DNA of 64,000 nt from Molanna angustata (Eukaryota > Arthropoda > Insecta > Trichoptera > Molannidae), in contig OY754970.1 of the NCBI GenBank assembly GCA_963576475.1, forward strand, positions 42,641,147 to 42,705,146, given 5' to 3'. The notes under the pieces are model-generated. The model saw nothing but the letters and a program-made list of their open reading frames with translations, did no database searches and had not been told where the DNA came from. This document shows positions 47,090 through 59,774 of the stretch, piece by piece (within the stretch, counting starts at the first letter, position 1; each line of letters starts with the position of its first letter). The translations under genes were made by a program, and so were the position numbers.

Positions 47090-47280
47090 TCTGCGCAAGT
47101 GGGGGAGTTTATTTGCACATGACAATTTCTTACAACAAATCAGTGTTTTCAGCCCACAGAGAAACTATATTTTTTTGAGAAATGAATTTAAATATATTAC
47201 TCTCCTGCTGGGAATCGAACTTAGGATTTCCGCAATGCAGCCAAACGGCTCACCGACTGTGCCACGACGTTCGGTAGTTA
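47090..47280 (-). mobile_element. SINE family B, second copy
   Basis: The complement has a tRNA-like head (reverse: GGGAATCGAACTTAGGATT and CCGACTGTGCCACGACG) at 47205-47278. The body includes AGCCCACAGAGAAAC and the tail toward 47090. Same layout as 24885-25025. Confidence 0.68.
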
Positions 47281-47753
47281 TTTTGCTTGATGTTATTAAG
47301 TAACTTTTTTGTCATTATTTAATTTACCTTGGGAATGAAATATTTTTTTAAAAAATTCAAAGAACGTAATGTGAAAGGTGTTTATTGTGTTGATATATAT
47401 ACCTACTTATATACATAATATCCAATCCATGATATGGTCTGTTGCCTCCAGTCACTAGCCTTTATAGAAGCTATCTATCTATATCTACATACCTGCCTAT
47501 CACATCTACCTACATAACTAGGTATCTACTTTTTACAAAATGACCGCTTCTTCGTGCGTGCTAAATTTAATAAAAATCAAATCGTATCAAATTCAAGGTA
47601 CGCACATTGCTAATATCATGTACGTAGGTACTATTTATTCCACTGTATCTATTAATCTACTAACTGGCTCTGCCCGCCATAGTGGCCCTTCTATTCAGTA
47701 GGGTAGCTAGAAATTTTAGACGCTTATGCGTAAACAACGTAAGAAACATTTTC

Positions 47754-48725
47754 TCCAACTGTCGATTTGTTCAAGAGAACTTTGCTCTCTTAACATTCTA
47801 CAAAGTTTCAAGCTAGGACACGCGAGATTTGTATGTAGGGTCTATATTTTTCACGGTTTTTCCATCTTTGAAGTTAAAAAACACCAATTTGAAGCTTCGC
47901 AGAATATATGTTCTATACATATGGATTTACTCCGAATTCGGAGTAGAACATTTTATGTGTGTCTGTGTGTCCGTCCGTCCCTTACAACTTTTGATCCGCT
48001 CAATTTACAAATCTCAAAATTTCAGAATATATAGATAATTATAAGCCTACAAAACTTTTATACTCAGAATTTTTAATTTTTGTTTCAGTCAGGAGTTATC
48101 AACTTTTGAATTTTTACTTTATTTTTCCATATATCTCAAAAGCCATAAAATATAGAACGCTGAAAATTGGTATAAATTTAGACAAATATAAAAACTCAAA
48201 TTTGTTTTCTCTTCAAAAATTCCAGAGTTTCTCAAACATTGTTTAATTAAGAAAAACATTTTTTTATGATAAATGTGTTTAGCAACCTATATTTCCAAAG
48301 TTTTTAAAAATATCGAAATAAGCCGAAATACCCCAACTAAATAATTTAATTTACTAGAAAAAAATTTTAGCATTGTAGTAAATAAAATAAATTTTTAAAA
48401 TAATTTTGTTTTTAACAATTTTTATAAAAAATGAATTTAGTGACGACATCGCTTCTTACAATTTGTATGTCAGTGGCCTATGGGTACATTATACATACCA
48501 TCACGCTGTTTTCATATTCTGGGTGGTAGAAAAAAAAGACTGACCTCCATACAATCCTATCTTGATATACATACATACCTAGGTACATGTGTTGTATAGA
48601 AAACAAAATATCTTAAAATATTCAATAATTTGGATTTATGGGTTTACAGTTTGGTAGGTACTAATTCTACAACTATACATACCTACTATCGCTTACGACA
48701 GTTGAATCTCATGTGTTGCAACTAG
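47754..48725 (+). mobile_element. Helitron-like element copy H5, full length, microsatellite nearly lost
   Basis: Begins TCCAACTGTCGATTTGTTC at 47754 and ends GACAGTTGAATCTCATG, TGTTGCAA, CTAG at 48722-48725 before T. The terminal hairpin has decayed (ATGTGTTGC) and the GT core is only about 25 bp (47956-47980). The base before the 5' TC is C here and not A. Confidence 0.78.
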
Positions 48726-48939
48726 TTTAAAAATATTATCATATTTGCACAAACTACATTTACTTCTACACATTTACAAAAACTTATTTAATTTGTGTAT
48801 GTTTCGTTACAACTTTGAGTATTTTTATTTTTAGATTAAAATACTATTTTTTTATATATCTACCTATAAATTGTATGTTCAGTGATTTTCATTACTCCGC
48901 TGTTGGTTATATAGCTACGCCACTCCTCTTTTTAAATTT
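48726..48939. other. AT-rich spacer, no gene seen
   Basis: Nothing recognisable between the Helitron-like copy and the LINE. Confidence 0.4.
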
Positions 48940-50575
48940 CTTTTCATTTTATCTATAAACCCGAAGTGTCAAAGATGATAAAAGCATGTCCTAATAAACA
49001 ATGTAAATTAGATCCAATTCCAACTTGGCTCTTGAAAACCTGAGTGAATGAATTGGTACCTGTGATAACGAGAATTATAAATTTATCAATGGTGGAAAAG
49101 ATGAACGTCCCAGAAACTTTAAAAACTTCAATCATAACAAATATTTTAAAGAAGTCAAACCTCGATCCAGAAGATGCTGGATGTTACAGACCAATTTCAA
49201 ATTTGCCAATACTTTCAAAATTACTTGAAAGAGCAGTTGTGCATCAAATGACGAAGTATTTGAAAGAACACGACTTGTTTCCAAAAAAACAGTCAGCGTA
49301 CAGACAAAACCACTTTACTGGAACTGTACTTATGAGAATACTGTCTGATCTAATTACAGGAGTTGAAATTGGAAAAATTGCTCTAGTGTAACTCTCCTTC
49401 TGCTTCTGGAAAATGAATATGGAATTTGCGGAAATTTTCTAAAATGGATAACCTCATACATGTCAGAAAGACGCCAGTCTGTGTGGATCAATAAAAATGC
49501 ATCTTTATCGGAAATCGTTAAATTTGGTGTGCCTCAGGGATCGGTGTTCGGGCCTATTATATTCATTCTGTACATAAAAAAGCTTGGTGATCTAATTCAA
49601 AATTAGGGGTTTGATTCGTTTGCTTATGCCGACGATCGCCTATTTTTCAGATTCTGTAATCCTGCATGCAAAGATGTTTTCAAAGAGGATATAGTTCAAT
49701 GCATCGAAAAAGTCGCTGCGTGGATGTCCCACAATAAGTTGAAATTGAACCCAACAAAAACAGAGTTCATGTGGGTAGCATCACCACAACATCAACACCT
49801 TATTGAAAATACTCCCATAAACATAAATGGAGAAAAGCTGGTGCCAGCTGCAAGCGTCAAATTCTTAGGTGTTTACTTGGACAACAAGTTGTCGCTTGAT
49901 CTGCAAATTTCTAAAACGATCAGCTCATGTTTTTTCCAACTAAGACAACTGAAAAGTATTCGTCGAAGCTTACCAAAGAATGAGACAAGAACACTCATAA
50001 ACGCATTTGTTGTATCTCGGCTTGATTACTGCAACGGTATATATGCTGAGTTGCCCAAGTATCAGCTCGATAGATTACAGATGGTGATTAATGCAGCGGC
50101 TAGGCTAATTTACAGTGAAAACAAACGATGTCATATAACGCCTCTTCTTAACGAACTGCACTGGTTGAAGTGTCCAGAACGAATTGACTACAAAATCTGT
50201 CTGATGGTGTTTAATGCTTTGATTGATCTAGCACCGAATTACATACAAGAACAATGTCAAAGAAAAGAACTCTCTGGGAGGCACCTCACACTTAGGTCGT
50301 CTGGATCATAGAGTACTAACTCCTTGAAGGAGGTGGACAAAGCCAACAAATCGGCATACTATGGTCGATGCTTTAGTGTGAGCGGTTCATTAAAGTGGAA
50401 TAAACTACCTCCTGATGTCCGCGGTGCTCAAAGCTAAGACACCTTCTCTAAAAAACTAAAAACAGCTTTGTTTCGCAGAGCATTACATAATTGACCTACC
50501 AGCTCCCTTGGAATGATTTTAAATCATTAAACGGCGCTATATAAATTACTTATTATTATTATTATTATTGCTATA
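48940..50575 (+). pseudogene. L2/CR1-like LINE, RT half, 5'-truncated and broken
   Basis: Reads CKLDPIPTWLLKT, stop (49041), then a frame with CYRPISNLPILSKLLERAVV. A deletion near 49390 removes the RT A box. A third section has GVPQGSVFGPIIF and, after a stop at 49602, FAYADD. The last open frame (49724-50311, 195 codons) reads LNPTKTEFMW, VKFLGVYLDNKLSL and SRLDYCNGIYAELP. The 3' UTR ends GGCGCTATATAAATTAC then (TTA)n. Motif order and end repeat are those of L2/CR1-group LINEs. The element at 2880-3460 is the tail of a related copy. Confidence 0.85.
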
Positions 50576-50836
50576 TGTATGTATGTCAATCTATCTACCA
50601 AAAGAGGGAGTAAGAATTTGACCACGATATAAGTAGGGAGTGGTATGAATATTGTTTATATTTATTTGTTTCATATTCTCTGGCAGGTAGAAGACACCTG
50701 GTAGGTAGGTAGGTACCTACACAAGAAACTGCCGTGTTAATTATAATATTTTGGGTATAACTTTAATTGCCAGTTAATAAACGCTAGCAGCTAGCACCGT
50801 AACAATGGTAGGTGTAGTTATCGGTGGCCTGCATCG
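50576..50836. other. Spacer, no gene seen
   Basis: Only GTAGGTACC words and plain sequence. Confidence 0.4.
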
Positions 50837-50979
50837 TTGGTATAGTTATAGTCAAACATCTTGAACTTTTAGTCGCGAAGGGGGGCGATTTGCACGTAAA
50901 CCAACGAAGCAAAAAGACACAAAATTGCGCTTTGCGTAACCGGATGCTGGTTCAAGATGTTTGACTAAAATTATACCAA
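50837..50979. mobile_element. 143-bp MITE with ~30-bp TIRs
   Basis: Left end TTGGTATAGTTATAGTCAAA continues CATCTTGAAC. The right end is its complement with three changes (TTGGTATAATTTTAGTCAAA). The core has GGGGGCGATTTGCACG. No target duplication is obvious and no protein is encoded; superfamily unknown. Confidence 0.75.
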
Positions 50980-51358
50980 TAAGTGTGTGCAAAATGCCTT
51001 ACCCCCAAGTAAAAAATATTTGCTGGTAGATATTATAAGGTTTAAGAATTATTCTATGACAAGAAACATCTACGAATGGACAAGCGACGAACCGTGTTTC
51101 ACCTTTGTTAAATTTACGATGTTTGACAGGATGATAAATTTACATTTTATTTTAGAACGAAATAAATATTCAAATTAATCAAATCGTAGTTCAAAAGTCA
51201 TTATAAACAGACCACGAAGAAATTGTTATCAATACCTGAGTTTTAAAAGGCAACAAGTCTGAAAATCGTTTTAAATTAGTGTTACCACGGAAATCAGAAA
51301 AATAATACTGTATAGGTATGATTTAGCAAAAGGAAATATCTCTAGAAAATATCTTTAG

Positions 51359-51550
51359 ATGGGTCGATGGCAGAGCGGTTTGCGCACTGGGCTAGTAATC
51401 CAGTGGTCGCGAGTTCGAATCCTGCCTCGACCGATTTCGTTCGCCTATAGCACAAGCATTTATGCTTATTATAGGGAACGTAGGAAGATGTATATGTACT
51501 TGTTTAACAAGGACATATTCATTTTTTATTTAAAAAAAAAAACAAAAAAA
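51359..51550 (+). mobile_element. SINE family A, full copy
   Basis: Nearly identical to 13119-13296 through the head (GGCAGAGCGGTTTGCGC, AGTTCGAATCC) and body, ending in an A-rich tail at about 51531-51550. Both copies are preceded by TTAGAT. Confidence 0.85.
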
Positions 51551-52640
51551 TGATGAGAAGCAAGGGCGTCGCCAAGGGGGGGCAGGGGGGGCAGCTGCCC
51601 TACCCTCCTAGAGATTCATATTTTCCTCATACTCCATAATATAGTTCATAATATAATACACATCCCATCACAATTTCGAGTTTCATTAACACTTCCCGCT
51701 TTCAAAAGAAATCTGAGGAATCATTTTTCTTTACACATAACACCTAAATTTGTCTTCTTATCCTATCCTTGTCCCCCCCCCCGTCTCCTGTCCCCTCCGT
51801 TTCTTTATTGTTTTTGCTTATATGTTTTTTTCATTTTATATGTTTTATTTTATTTATAGCTTTTGCTTGTATTACCTATATAAAAATTTTGGTACACACC
51901 ATAAATGTAACAGTTTTTCACCAAATGAATATGGTTGGTTGGAAGATATTGCCATTTGACAATAAGCCCGCCATTGTGCACTTGTGCTCAGAAAGTTTAA
52001 AATAAATAAATAAATATAGGGTATACGGAGAATAGCCTATGAATGGGTTAAATTGCCCCCCCCCTGGGCACCTACCTAATGTTTGTTAATGACCACGAGC
52101 CAACGACTGCCCAATTTACGTCATAGGTAAAGGCAGATTTTTTTCTGTAAAAGGACACCACAGCAGGTAACAGCAGGTATGAACCCTTAGTAGTAGTGGC
52201 TTTCGGCGATATCTAACAGCGTTCAAAGTGTCACAGTTATAGTGTAAAGCGTTATTTACTACAGAAGACTCTTAGAAATCACGTGTGTTTGGTCTATACA
52301 AAACGATATAGATATGTCTGGTAATCGCAGGCCCTTATTATTATTTTGTCATTTTTTTATCAAATTTAATAATATTTCGTTTACAAGTTCACAATGAATA
52401 TAATATGTAGGTATAATAATCAATATCAAGTTGATAGCTAGTTGTGACAATTGCAAAATTTAAACCGACAATCATTAATTAAATGAATCTTGGAACTTGC
52501 TGTGGATACCAATATGTATTGTATTATGATTTTTAAATGTAAGAAAGTATTTATGTTTATCACTGAGTTCATTAGGTACATATTATAAAATATATATTAC
52601 ACTAAGACACATATTAAAAAAAACGCACTATAACAAAACA
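51551..52640. other. Non-coding sequence with two repeat relics
   Basis: 51930-52015 matches, in reverse, the tail of SINE family B (GGAAGATATTGCCATTTGAC, AATAAGCCCGCCATTG) and also resembles 37788-37860. 52100-52300 repeats 12690-12960. Poly-C and poly-G runs occur at 51574-51590 and 51774-51782. Confidence 0.5.
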
Positions 52641-53095
52641 AAAAGGATGGGAAAGGAAAAGCAGAAGAAATCGGGATCAGGTGTTTTAGGGATAAATATT
52701 CCTTCTTTAGTTTTATTTTTGAAAATTCAAAGTAAGTTAGACGACGCAATATCTAGATTTAGGCTATTCCATAATCTTGCTGATTGTACTTCGAAGGGCG
52801 AGCTGAGAAAATCTGTGTTATGGATAGGGATGGATAGTGTTGTACGTTCAGCAGATCGGAGTAGAAGTTTGGATAAACAATTAAAATTGTTTTTAAGGTA
52901 CTGTGGCTGGTTTGGATGAGAGAGAATATTGTACAATATTAGTGACAGAATGTGTATATTTACGCCATTGGCGTATCCTGGGCCAACAAAGAAGATAACG
53001 GTAAGATGATATGTGATTAAATTTTTTCAACCCAAAGATGAATCTGATACATATTCTGAAGACGTTCAAGTTTATTGAGATGCACTTCATTATAC
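52640..53095 (-). pseudogene. Non-LTR retrotransposon ORF2 C-terminal region, frameshifted
   Basis: Minus frames read RICIRFIFGLKKFNHISSYR (53090-52990) and, after a shift, NILSHPNQPQYLKNNFNCLS, then PFEVQSARLWNSLN (52936-52727). LQN.CIRFIFGL...H.S.YR...L.W.....R and the closing SARLWNSLP are signatures of the ORF2 C-terminus in several insect LINE clades. Confidence 0.75.
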
Positions 53096-53464
53096 CTTGT
53101 AGGTGAAAAAATGTAGGTACCTACTAAAAATATTGAATTGTTTGTAGTATTAGGTACCTATAACAAGAGAGAACTGATCGCCACATTGTCTCTATTCTTA
53201 ATCTCGTGTATAACTACATTCGTCACCAATGGAACCTCCTTATGTTTCCATCATATCATTCACAAAATATGGCGGCCTGTAGTTGTTAAATTCCACCAGT
53301 CAATAAAATAATAGCAAATAAATTTATACTTTACATGATGATAAATGGATATTGTTTCCGACTTAGTGCTGAAGACAAACAACATAAATTTATACTAAGG
53401 TATATACTGATAAGTCAACAAAGAAAATTAAATAAAACAAATAAAGAAAAAGTTGTTTTATTTT
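53096..53464. other. AT-rich spacer, no gene seen
   Basis: Nothing recognisable. Confidence 0.4.
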
Positions 53465-53622
53465 TTAAAGAATGAATATGTCCTTATACTTAACAAATAC
53501 ATATAGGTAGGTACCTACATACATTACCTAAAATAAGTTTGAGTGCTTGTGAATGAAATCGGTCGTGGCAGGATTCAAACTTGTAACTACTGGATTACTA
53601 ACCGCACTTCCACCACCCATCT
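53465..53622 (-). mobile_element. SINE family A copy, decayed
   Basis: The complement has GTGGAAGTGCGGTTAG, AGTTTGAATCCTGCCACGAC and the body toward 53465, interrupted by a GTAGGTACC-rich insertion (53506-53525). Confidence 0.7.
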
Positions 53623-53654
53623 AATAAAATAAAATATACCAATTAATTGGTAAG

Positions 53655-53718
53655 TAACTGCACTGCACTGGGCTGGACTGCACTGCACTGGATTGCACGG
53701 GACTACACTACACTATTT
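53655..53718. repeat. Short CTGCACTG-type tandem repeat
   Basis: About six imperfect units of ACTGCACTGG / GGACTGCACT. Confidence 0.75.
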
Positions 53719-54530
53719 AGGTACTAGTTTTTTATACCCGGCGTTGCTTGGGAAGGTTAATGTGTAGCAAAAATATAACTAACTCACCAAGCAAAAATCG
53801 TTTTTGTCATTTGTTTTCATATTTGTTACGTTAAAAATTTAGAAAGACTAAAAAATTAGTAGGTACTTAGGTATAAATATAAAATTGTAAATAAAAAATA
53901 AAAGAAAGTCTTTAAAAAATCATTCACCTGCATCCCTCCCTTATTTGAAAAGTGGTTAAGTAATTATCTACATTGAATATTGACTATACGAAAAAGATAA
54001 AAACAAATTTAAATTAGGTAGCATTAAAAAGTTATATTTTTGACAATTCATGAACCAACAAGTGTGTGTAATTATTATTTTTTCTTCTGTATGTAATTAC
54101 GATAATGCTCTCTCGAACACGAGTTCTTAACTCAATCGAGAGAATATCAACATTGTAATTTTGTTATGTATTGTTTAAAGTAGAAATATCGTATAATTTT
54201 ATATAGTTAGGTACTTACTTAAATAAAATATAAAATAATAATAAAGCTTAGTAAAGGATGCAGTGTGTTAGCCACAACCTATTAATCTTCTTTATATACT
54301 TTCATCGGAAGCATGTGTGTATGAAATAAAAAAAAATCAGAAAGATTGGACTATGGCAAATGATTTAAAATAAAGAATATAATGCTGTAAAGAGTGTACA
54401 ACCCATTCGTTTTTATAAATCATTATGGGAAGTAAGTGTTTATACAAAATTTAAGTGTTAAACGGGAAATATATTTTTGGGAAATGGTTTAAAATGTAAT
54501 TTAATTTAAGTGATGGAATTATTGATTAAT
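53719..54530. other. AT-rich sequence, no gene seen
   Basis: GAGTGTACAACCCATTCG and GTGTTAGCCACAACC resemble the outer ends of the long inverted-repeat family at 9968-12370. No coding signal. Confidence 0.4.
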
Positions 54531-54547
54531 GATTCCGGTGAAAATAA

Positions 54548-54963
54548 TAAATACAGTTGAAATGAGATCATTAAGAAGGATTTGTAATAGAACGATGTAT
54601 GACCGGGTAAGAAATGAGGACATAAGAAAAGAATGTAAGATGAAGAAAGATGTCATTACTAGAATGAAAGTGAACACATTGAGATGGTTTGGTCACGTTG
54701 GGAGAATGAATGAAGAGCGCCTGACGAAGAAAATATACAGAGCGGAAAGGAATGGAATGAGAGGTCGGGGACGCCCAAGAAAGGGATGGCACGACCATGT
54801 GAACGAAATTTTGAAAGACGGAAATGTTAGAAGTGTGAGCAATAGACGAGCATGTATGAGACGATGCATGAATGTGGACGAAGCGAGGGATGCGTGCCAG
54901 GATAGAATGTGGCAAATGTGGCGTTCGGTTCTCTCTGTCTACCCCGCAAGGGACATGGCGTGA
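54548..54963 (+). pseudogene. RTE-like LINE ORF2, C-terminal ~139 codons, 5'-truncated but uninterrupted
   Basis: The frame reads NTVEMRSLRRICNRTMYDRV, VNTLRWFGHVGRMNEERL, RGRGRPRKGWHDHVNEIL, RRACMRRCMNVDEARDACQD and ends MWRSVLSVYPARDMA. The W.GHV.RM..ER, GRGRP and DEAR..C.DR...W...LS.YP.RD motifs mark RTE-related insect LINEs. RT and endonuclease are missing, so it is a dead-on-arrival copy. Shorter relatives: 17602-18745, 5820-6040, 9868-9965 and 35634-35750. Confidence 0.85.
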
Positions 54964-55683
54964 TGGTATGTATGAAAATAATATCATTAAAAACAAGGCA
55001 ATAAAAAATTAGAACATCCATATTTTTGTTCAATTTTATCAAAATATCAGTTGAATCAAGATGACATTTTTCAGACCTCTTACCTGTCTGGAAGTTTGGT
55101 AAAAATCGATTGCGAAATTCCAGTAGTAGGTACCTACAGACAGACAGACAGACAGACTTGTGAAGATGTGAAGTTAAATAAAGGATTATTAGATTATTAA
55201 TTAAATTATTAATTATTTAGATTTATTTATTTAACTTCTGGTGGCACCTATTTGTTTGTTTATAAATTGTGTAGGTACCTACCTATACATGAATAGGTAT
55301 GTAGCAAGGTAGGTCCCTAACTATTTGTAATTTCATGATGTTAATATCTACACTAGCATGACACGCACATAAATAATTCATTGACAATAAAAAGTTTGTA
55401 AAACATACCTAAATGTTATTGTATTGTGAACACTTTGTAGGTACCTACCGCTGGATTATTATTATTATTACCGTGTTCAATAATTGGCGAGTTTATTGCC
55501 GACTAACAAAGTTGGAGAAAGAAATAATTTTGAAATTAACCACCTATATGCTCTGCGAGTCGGACCCAAGATGTCGGCACATTGTGATTTTGTTATAACT
55601 ACATATCTATTGACTTATAAATAAAACTTGGCAAAACCAATTGCTGATGCTTTTGAGAATGCAAAACAATATATATTTATGTC
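54964..55683. other. Sequence with LINE-type (CAGA)n end, no gene seen
   Basis: 55075-55180 ends ATTCCAGTAG, then (CAGA)n at 55136-55156, then TGTGAAGTTAAATAAAG. The same ending occurs at 61137-61182. Confidence 0.5.
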
Positions 55684-55895
55684 AGCATTCGTGACTCAGT
55701 TAGTTGGATATCTGTCTGTTGAGTTCTGGGATCGATTCCCGGTGGAGACATAGTTTTTTATTGTGTTTTCAATCTGTATCTGTGAGACGATATATATTAC
55801 AAGTCTCCAAAATGTGGCAACTTGTTATATTGGGTGCGTGTTGAATTTATAATATTTGAAAACATAGTACCTACCTGTAAGTTACCCGAGAAGTA
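55684..55895 (+). mobile_element. SINE family C copy
   Basis: Box A-like GTGACTCAGTTAGTTGG, box B-like GGATCGATTCC, body GTGTTTTCAATCTGTATC and TGTGGCAACTTGTTAT, end TTACCCGAGAAG. Confidence 0.8.
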
Positions 55896-55899
55896 GGTA

Positions 55900-56570
55900 G
55901 GTACATCTAAGTATATTATAAATCTTTAATGTTTGTATCCTTGTATTGCTAGTTGTGGTTGTATGTACGTTATGCGCTCATAAACCGTTGATCCGATTGC
56001 AATGAAACTTGACATGAATTTTACTGACATGAATTTTTTAAACATTTTTCATCTTCTTATTCATCGCGTATTAACATTGTGTAACAAACATACTTAACAT
56101 TAACTAACAATTAAAATTCATTTATGTAACATTCTTAACATTGGGGTAGGTAGGTACCCAGTACCTACCTATTATTGATAATTTTTACAATCATAATGAG
56201 AAGAAAATTTGTAACACAGTTGGAAATCCGTTTGGTTTCTCTGGGCTGGAAACACTGGTTGGTCGGCAGAAATTTCCCTATGGTTGGAAATTTCAGTGTT
56301 TATTATAATTAATATTAAATATTGAAAAACAAAACATAATCATATTCTGAGATTTTCTTTGGAGTTTTGATTCTTCTTCTTCATCGAGTATCAGGTCATT
56401 TGACCTATGAAAGTGGACTATCCTGGGAGACTACCCTGGTGTTCAACGTGGACTATACAGAAGAAACACTGAACGAAACTTTTTAATTTATTTAATATCT
56501 CATTAAGTAATTTATGGAAAATGATCGACATTGGTACCTACAAACATAAATTTCATGTGAGTTTTTCTCT
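55900..56570. other. Non-coding sequence, no gene seen
   Basis: 56220-56300 contains a segment like the body of SINE family B (TTTCTCTGGGCTGGAAACAC). Otherwise plain sequence. Confidence 0.4.
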
Positions 56571-56574
56571 TTAG

Positions 56575-56912
56575 GGGATGGAGGAACCGATGGGGCGCTG
56601 GGAGGTATGAGATATTGAAGGGACGGGAAGTACTAAAATAACTTGAGGTACTGAAGCGACGGGAGGTACTAAGGATCTGATGGGATATAAGAGACGGGAG
56701 GTATTGAAGAACCTGAAGGGACGGGAGGTACTGAAGGGCCTGAAGGGATAGAGGTACTGAAGGGCATAAAGGGACGGGAGGTACTGGAGGACCTGAACGG
56801 ATGAAAGAGACGGGAGGCACTGATGGGCCTGAAAGGACGGAAGGTATTGGAGGAATGGGAGGCACTGAAGGAAATGAAGGGACGGAAGAGACTGAAGGGA
56901 CTATTTTGATTT
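56575..56912. repeat. Degenerate GA-rich minisatellite (GACGGGAGGTACTGAAGG-like)
   Basis: About 15-20 imperfect units of 12-24 bp on a GGGACGGGAGGTACTGAAGG theme. A 117-codon Pro/Ser-rich frame on the other strand is a by-product of the repeat. Confidence 0.85.
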
Positions 56913-56979
56913 AAACAGGCAATTTTTTTATTTTTTTAACATGTCCACGTAGGGGACACCAGCTAATTAGGATTTGGGT

Positions 56980-57535
56980 CCATTTTACTCTTCCGAAGAA
57001 GCGCATTACGTAGCGTTGGGAGGGGTTTGCAATCTAGAAAAGAGTTTATTAATTCGGATTTTAAAAAGACCCAGGTTGTACGAAGGTGGAAACACAGAAT
57101 TCGGAAGATCGTTCCACAGTCGGGCTGCTGTATTATTAAAGGAGTTCGAGAAGCGACTGGTTCGTATATGTTGAAGGTTTACTGTGAATGGGTGGAGGAG
57201 GGACGGGTGAATCGCAAGTGGGTGGAGGAGGGACCAAAGATGCAAGTTCTTCTGAGCAATTCCCGTGGTAATATCTATATAATAAACTTAAAATACCGGC
57301 TCTGCGTCTGTGTTCTAGTGAATGCAATCCATCAGTCAGAGATGTATCATCAATCAGACGTATAGCACGCCTTTGGACAGCGTCGAGGGTATTCAGTAGG
57401 TATTGGGGGGCGCCACTCCAGAGGTGACTACCATATTCAATAATTGGACGTATTTGCGCTTTGTAGAGTATACAGATCTGGGTCTTAGTAAAATACGAAA
57501 ATTGTCGAGTTTCGCTTGTACCTAATATAATACAA
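56980..57535 (-). pseudogene. Non-LTR retrotransposon ORF2 C-terminus, one frameshift
   Basis: Minus frame 57540-57136 reads YKAQIRPIIEYGSHLWSGAP, LDAVQRRAIRLIDD, SLLYRYYHGNCSEELASLVP. After a frameshift near 57170-57200 it continues HPFTVNLQHIRTSRFSNSFN and TAARLWNDLPNSVFPPSYNL. IRP..EY.SHLW.GAP...L...D..Q.RA.R and the RLWN.LP..VFP ending are characteristic of a LINE group abundant in Lepidoptera. RT core missing. Confidence 0.85.
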
Positions 57536-59530
57536 TACAAAAGATTTCAACGCACGGTCATTCTAAACTTTTTACGTTCTTTTGGACTCCTTTTATTATA
57601 AAATAAATAATGTTTACATCGATGTGATTAATTCAGAATAGTTTATAATTAATATAATAATTGTGGCTATCATACCTAATATAGTTATACCTAGTAACAA
57701 GTAAAATATTCTGTCACACATTCGAAGCATTTTTATATTTACTTTCAGTCAACGGTGAACTTATTCTTCGAACTATGAATCTACTAATTTAACTATACCT
57801 AATATGTTGGTATCCATTGCATCTATAGAGTCAGTAGGTAACCCTTCTTGTATATTACCTAATCCTATAATAGCAAACTATACTTTATTTAGTTCAATTG
57901 CAACCGTACATTTTTTTTCCACGAGAAATTTCGATACCCTGTCGTAAATGTTTTAGAGTTATCTGGTTAATTTGTGTGCGAATTTTACTATAAGGTACCT
58001 ATTTTATGTAAGTACCTATATAGTAATTATAACAATAGAGGAAGAAAATACTTATAATCAAAATTATAAGAAAGAAATACATAGGTAGATACAATCGATA
58101 AATTATTGAAATAAATATTTATAAAATGTTATTGATGACATTTAATTATGAAATCAAATATTCAAACAACTGAATAAAAATAATTTGATCCGTAATAAGT
58201 AATTCTTGGTATAGGTAATACAATAAAGTCTTGTTCATAAAAAACTGGCAGCAGAAGTGACTCTTGAAGATCCAGTTGACGGTGCAATGTTGTCAACAGA
58301 TAGTGCACTGCGAGATGTAGGTAGGTACATAGATATGTACCTGTACATATATACAGTTTGAGTTTATAGGAAGTACAGATGTTACTTTACTTGAAGTAAG
58401 GTATTGGTCGGTGCGAACAGTACAATGTGATATCTCCTGTCCATCCACTTATTGATCTCTAGAAGTTTGATGACTGATGACGCAGTAAAATGATCCGTTA
58501 TCAGATGTCACGGCGCCCATGAACAGGTACCTACCAATCATAAATATTCAGCCTTTAATCGTCGATTATGATGAATTAAAATTAACGAAATTCCCTAATT
58601 AACTATATGTAAAAAGTTGAGGTAGATAATTATGAACGTACCTAAGCTGTAACAGCTGTATTTCAAACAATAAGATTGAACGAGTTTCTTTCGTAAAAAT
58701 ATAAATCTCCCCAAGGAGGGTGAAAATTGAGAAAAGGCATGGTAGGTATTTGACTATTGTGTGAGATTTGCAAAAAAGTATGTGTGTTTAGAGATGTTCT
58801 CTTAAAGTATTAATACCTAATACCTATATCTAGGTAATTTATGGCATGTGGTAGTCTATATTCCAGCAAGCATTCGAGTCTGTATCAGCATATTCTGATG
58901 TTAGATCACTGATGTTAGTGGTGTGAACTGCATGCACCTAAATGTTACAATCACGAATGAAAATATACAACGAAGTATTGGAACTTAAAGCTCGGAAGGT
59001 TAACTGTACCCACACCACCGACGTCATGAGAAATATCTTTTATTCAATATTTTAAGATACTTTAAGATTCAAGAAAAACTTTTAGGTATACCCAACTATG
59101 TATATTAATGAACCTAGCTGTGCTGTAGCATTACAAACGTAGGTACCTATTCATATATTAAATAAAATGATTCATTTATATATTTCATCATAATAATTAT
59201 CTAAACGAGAAACAACAAAAGGCACTGTTAAAATACTTTGTCGCATCAATGACGGTGTTTATTTGGGTTTAAAAGCATAGATTGGGGTCAAAACTAATTC
59301 CAAAAAGTTAATCAGAGGATTTGAGCAGAATAATATGTATAGGTATTTCTAAAGTAGGCACAGTGGGGAGGTATCTTATAAATTATGTCGTATGCGTGTG
59401 GCTGTTTAATATCTGCTGTGTTGGGTGAATTATTTCAAATTTAACAACGACTTTGTGTGTGTTAATTTTTGTTTTGATAATGCACGAAAACAAATTCCTA
59501 AAGACGGTTCTGTTTCACAGAAGTATATCT
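57536..59530. other. AT-rich sequence, no gene seen
   Basis: Nearly 2 kb with no recognised repeat or coding motif apart from GTAGGTACC words. Confidence 0.5.
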
Positions 59531-59537
59531 ACTGTAG

Positions 59538-59582
59538 GTTGGGAGGGGGGAGGGAGGTAGGGAGGTAGGTAGGTAGGGTACA
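59538..59582. repeat. (GGGAGG/TAGG)n purine-rich tract
   Basis: Short run of GGGAGGGGGGAGGGAGG then GTAGGTAGGTAGGG. Confidence 0.8.
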
Positions 59583-59774
59583 GTTGCCCCGGCCTGATAT
59601 CCTAATATGGTGGGACAGCTCTGTGGGCCGGTGTGTGTGGTGGGGAGGGGACACCTCTATAGCCAATACGACAACTTACTGTGTTGGCAATACAGATTTG
59701 AGGAGACAACAAAATAATGTTGATAGCTGGTATTGTTTCAGAGTGACAAAAATATTTGCAATAACATTTTTTAA

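Noticed and set aside
56512..56865. 117-codon Pro/Ser-rich protein-like frame
   Set aside because: It is a by-product of a GA-rich minisatellite on the opposite strand.
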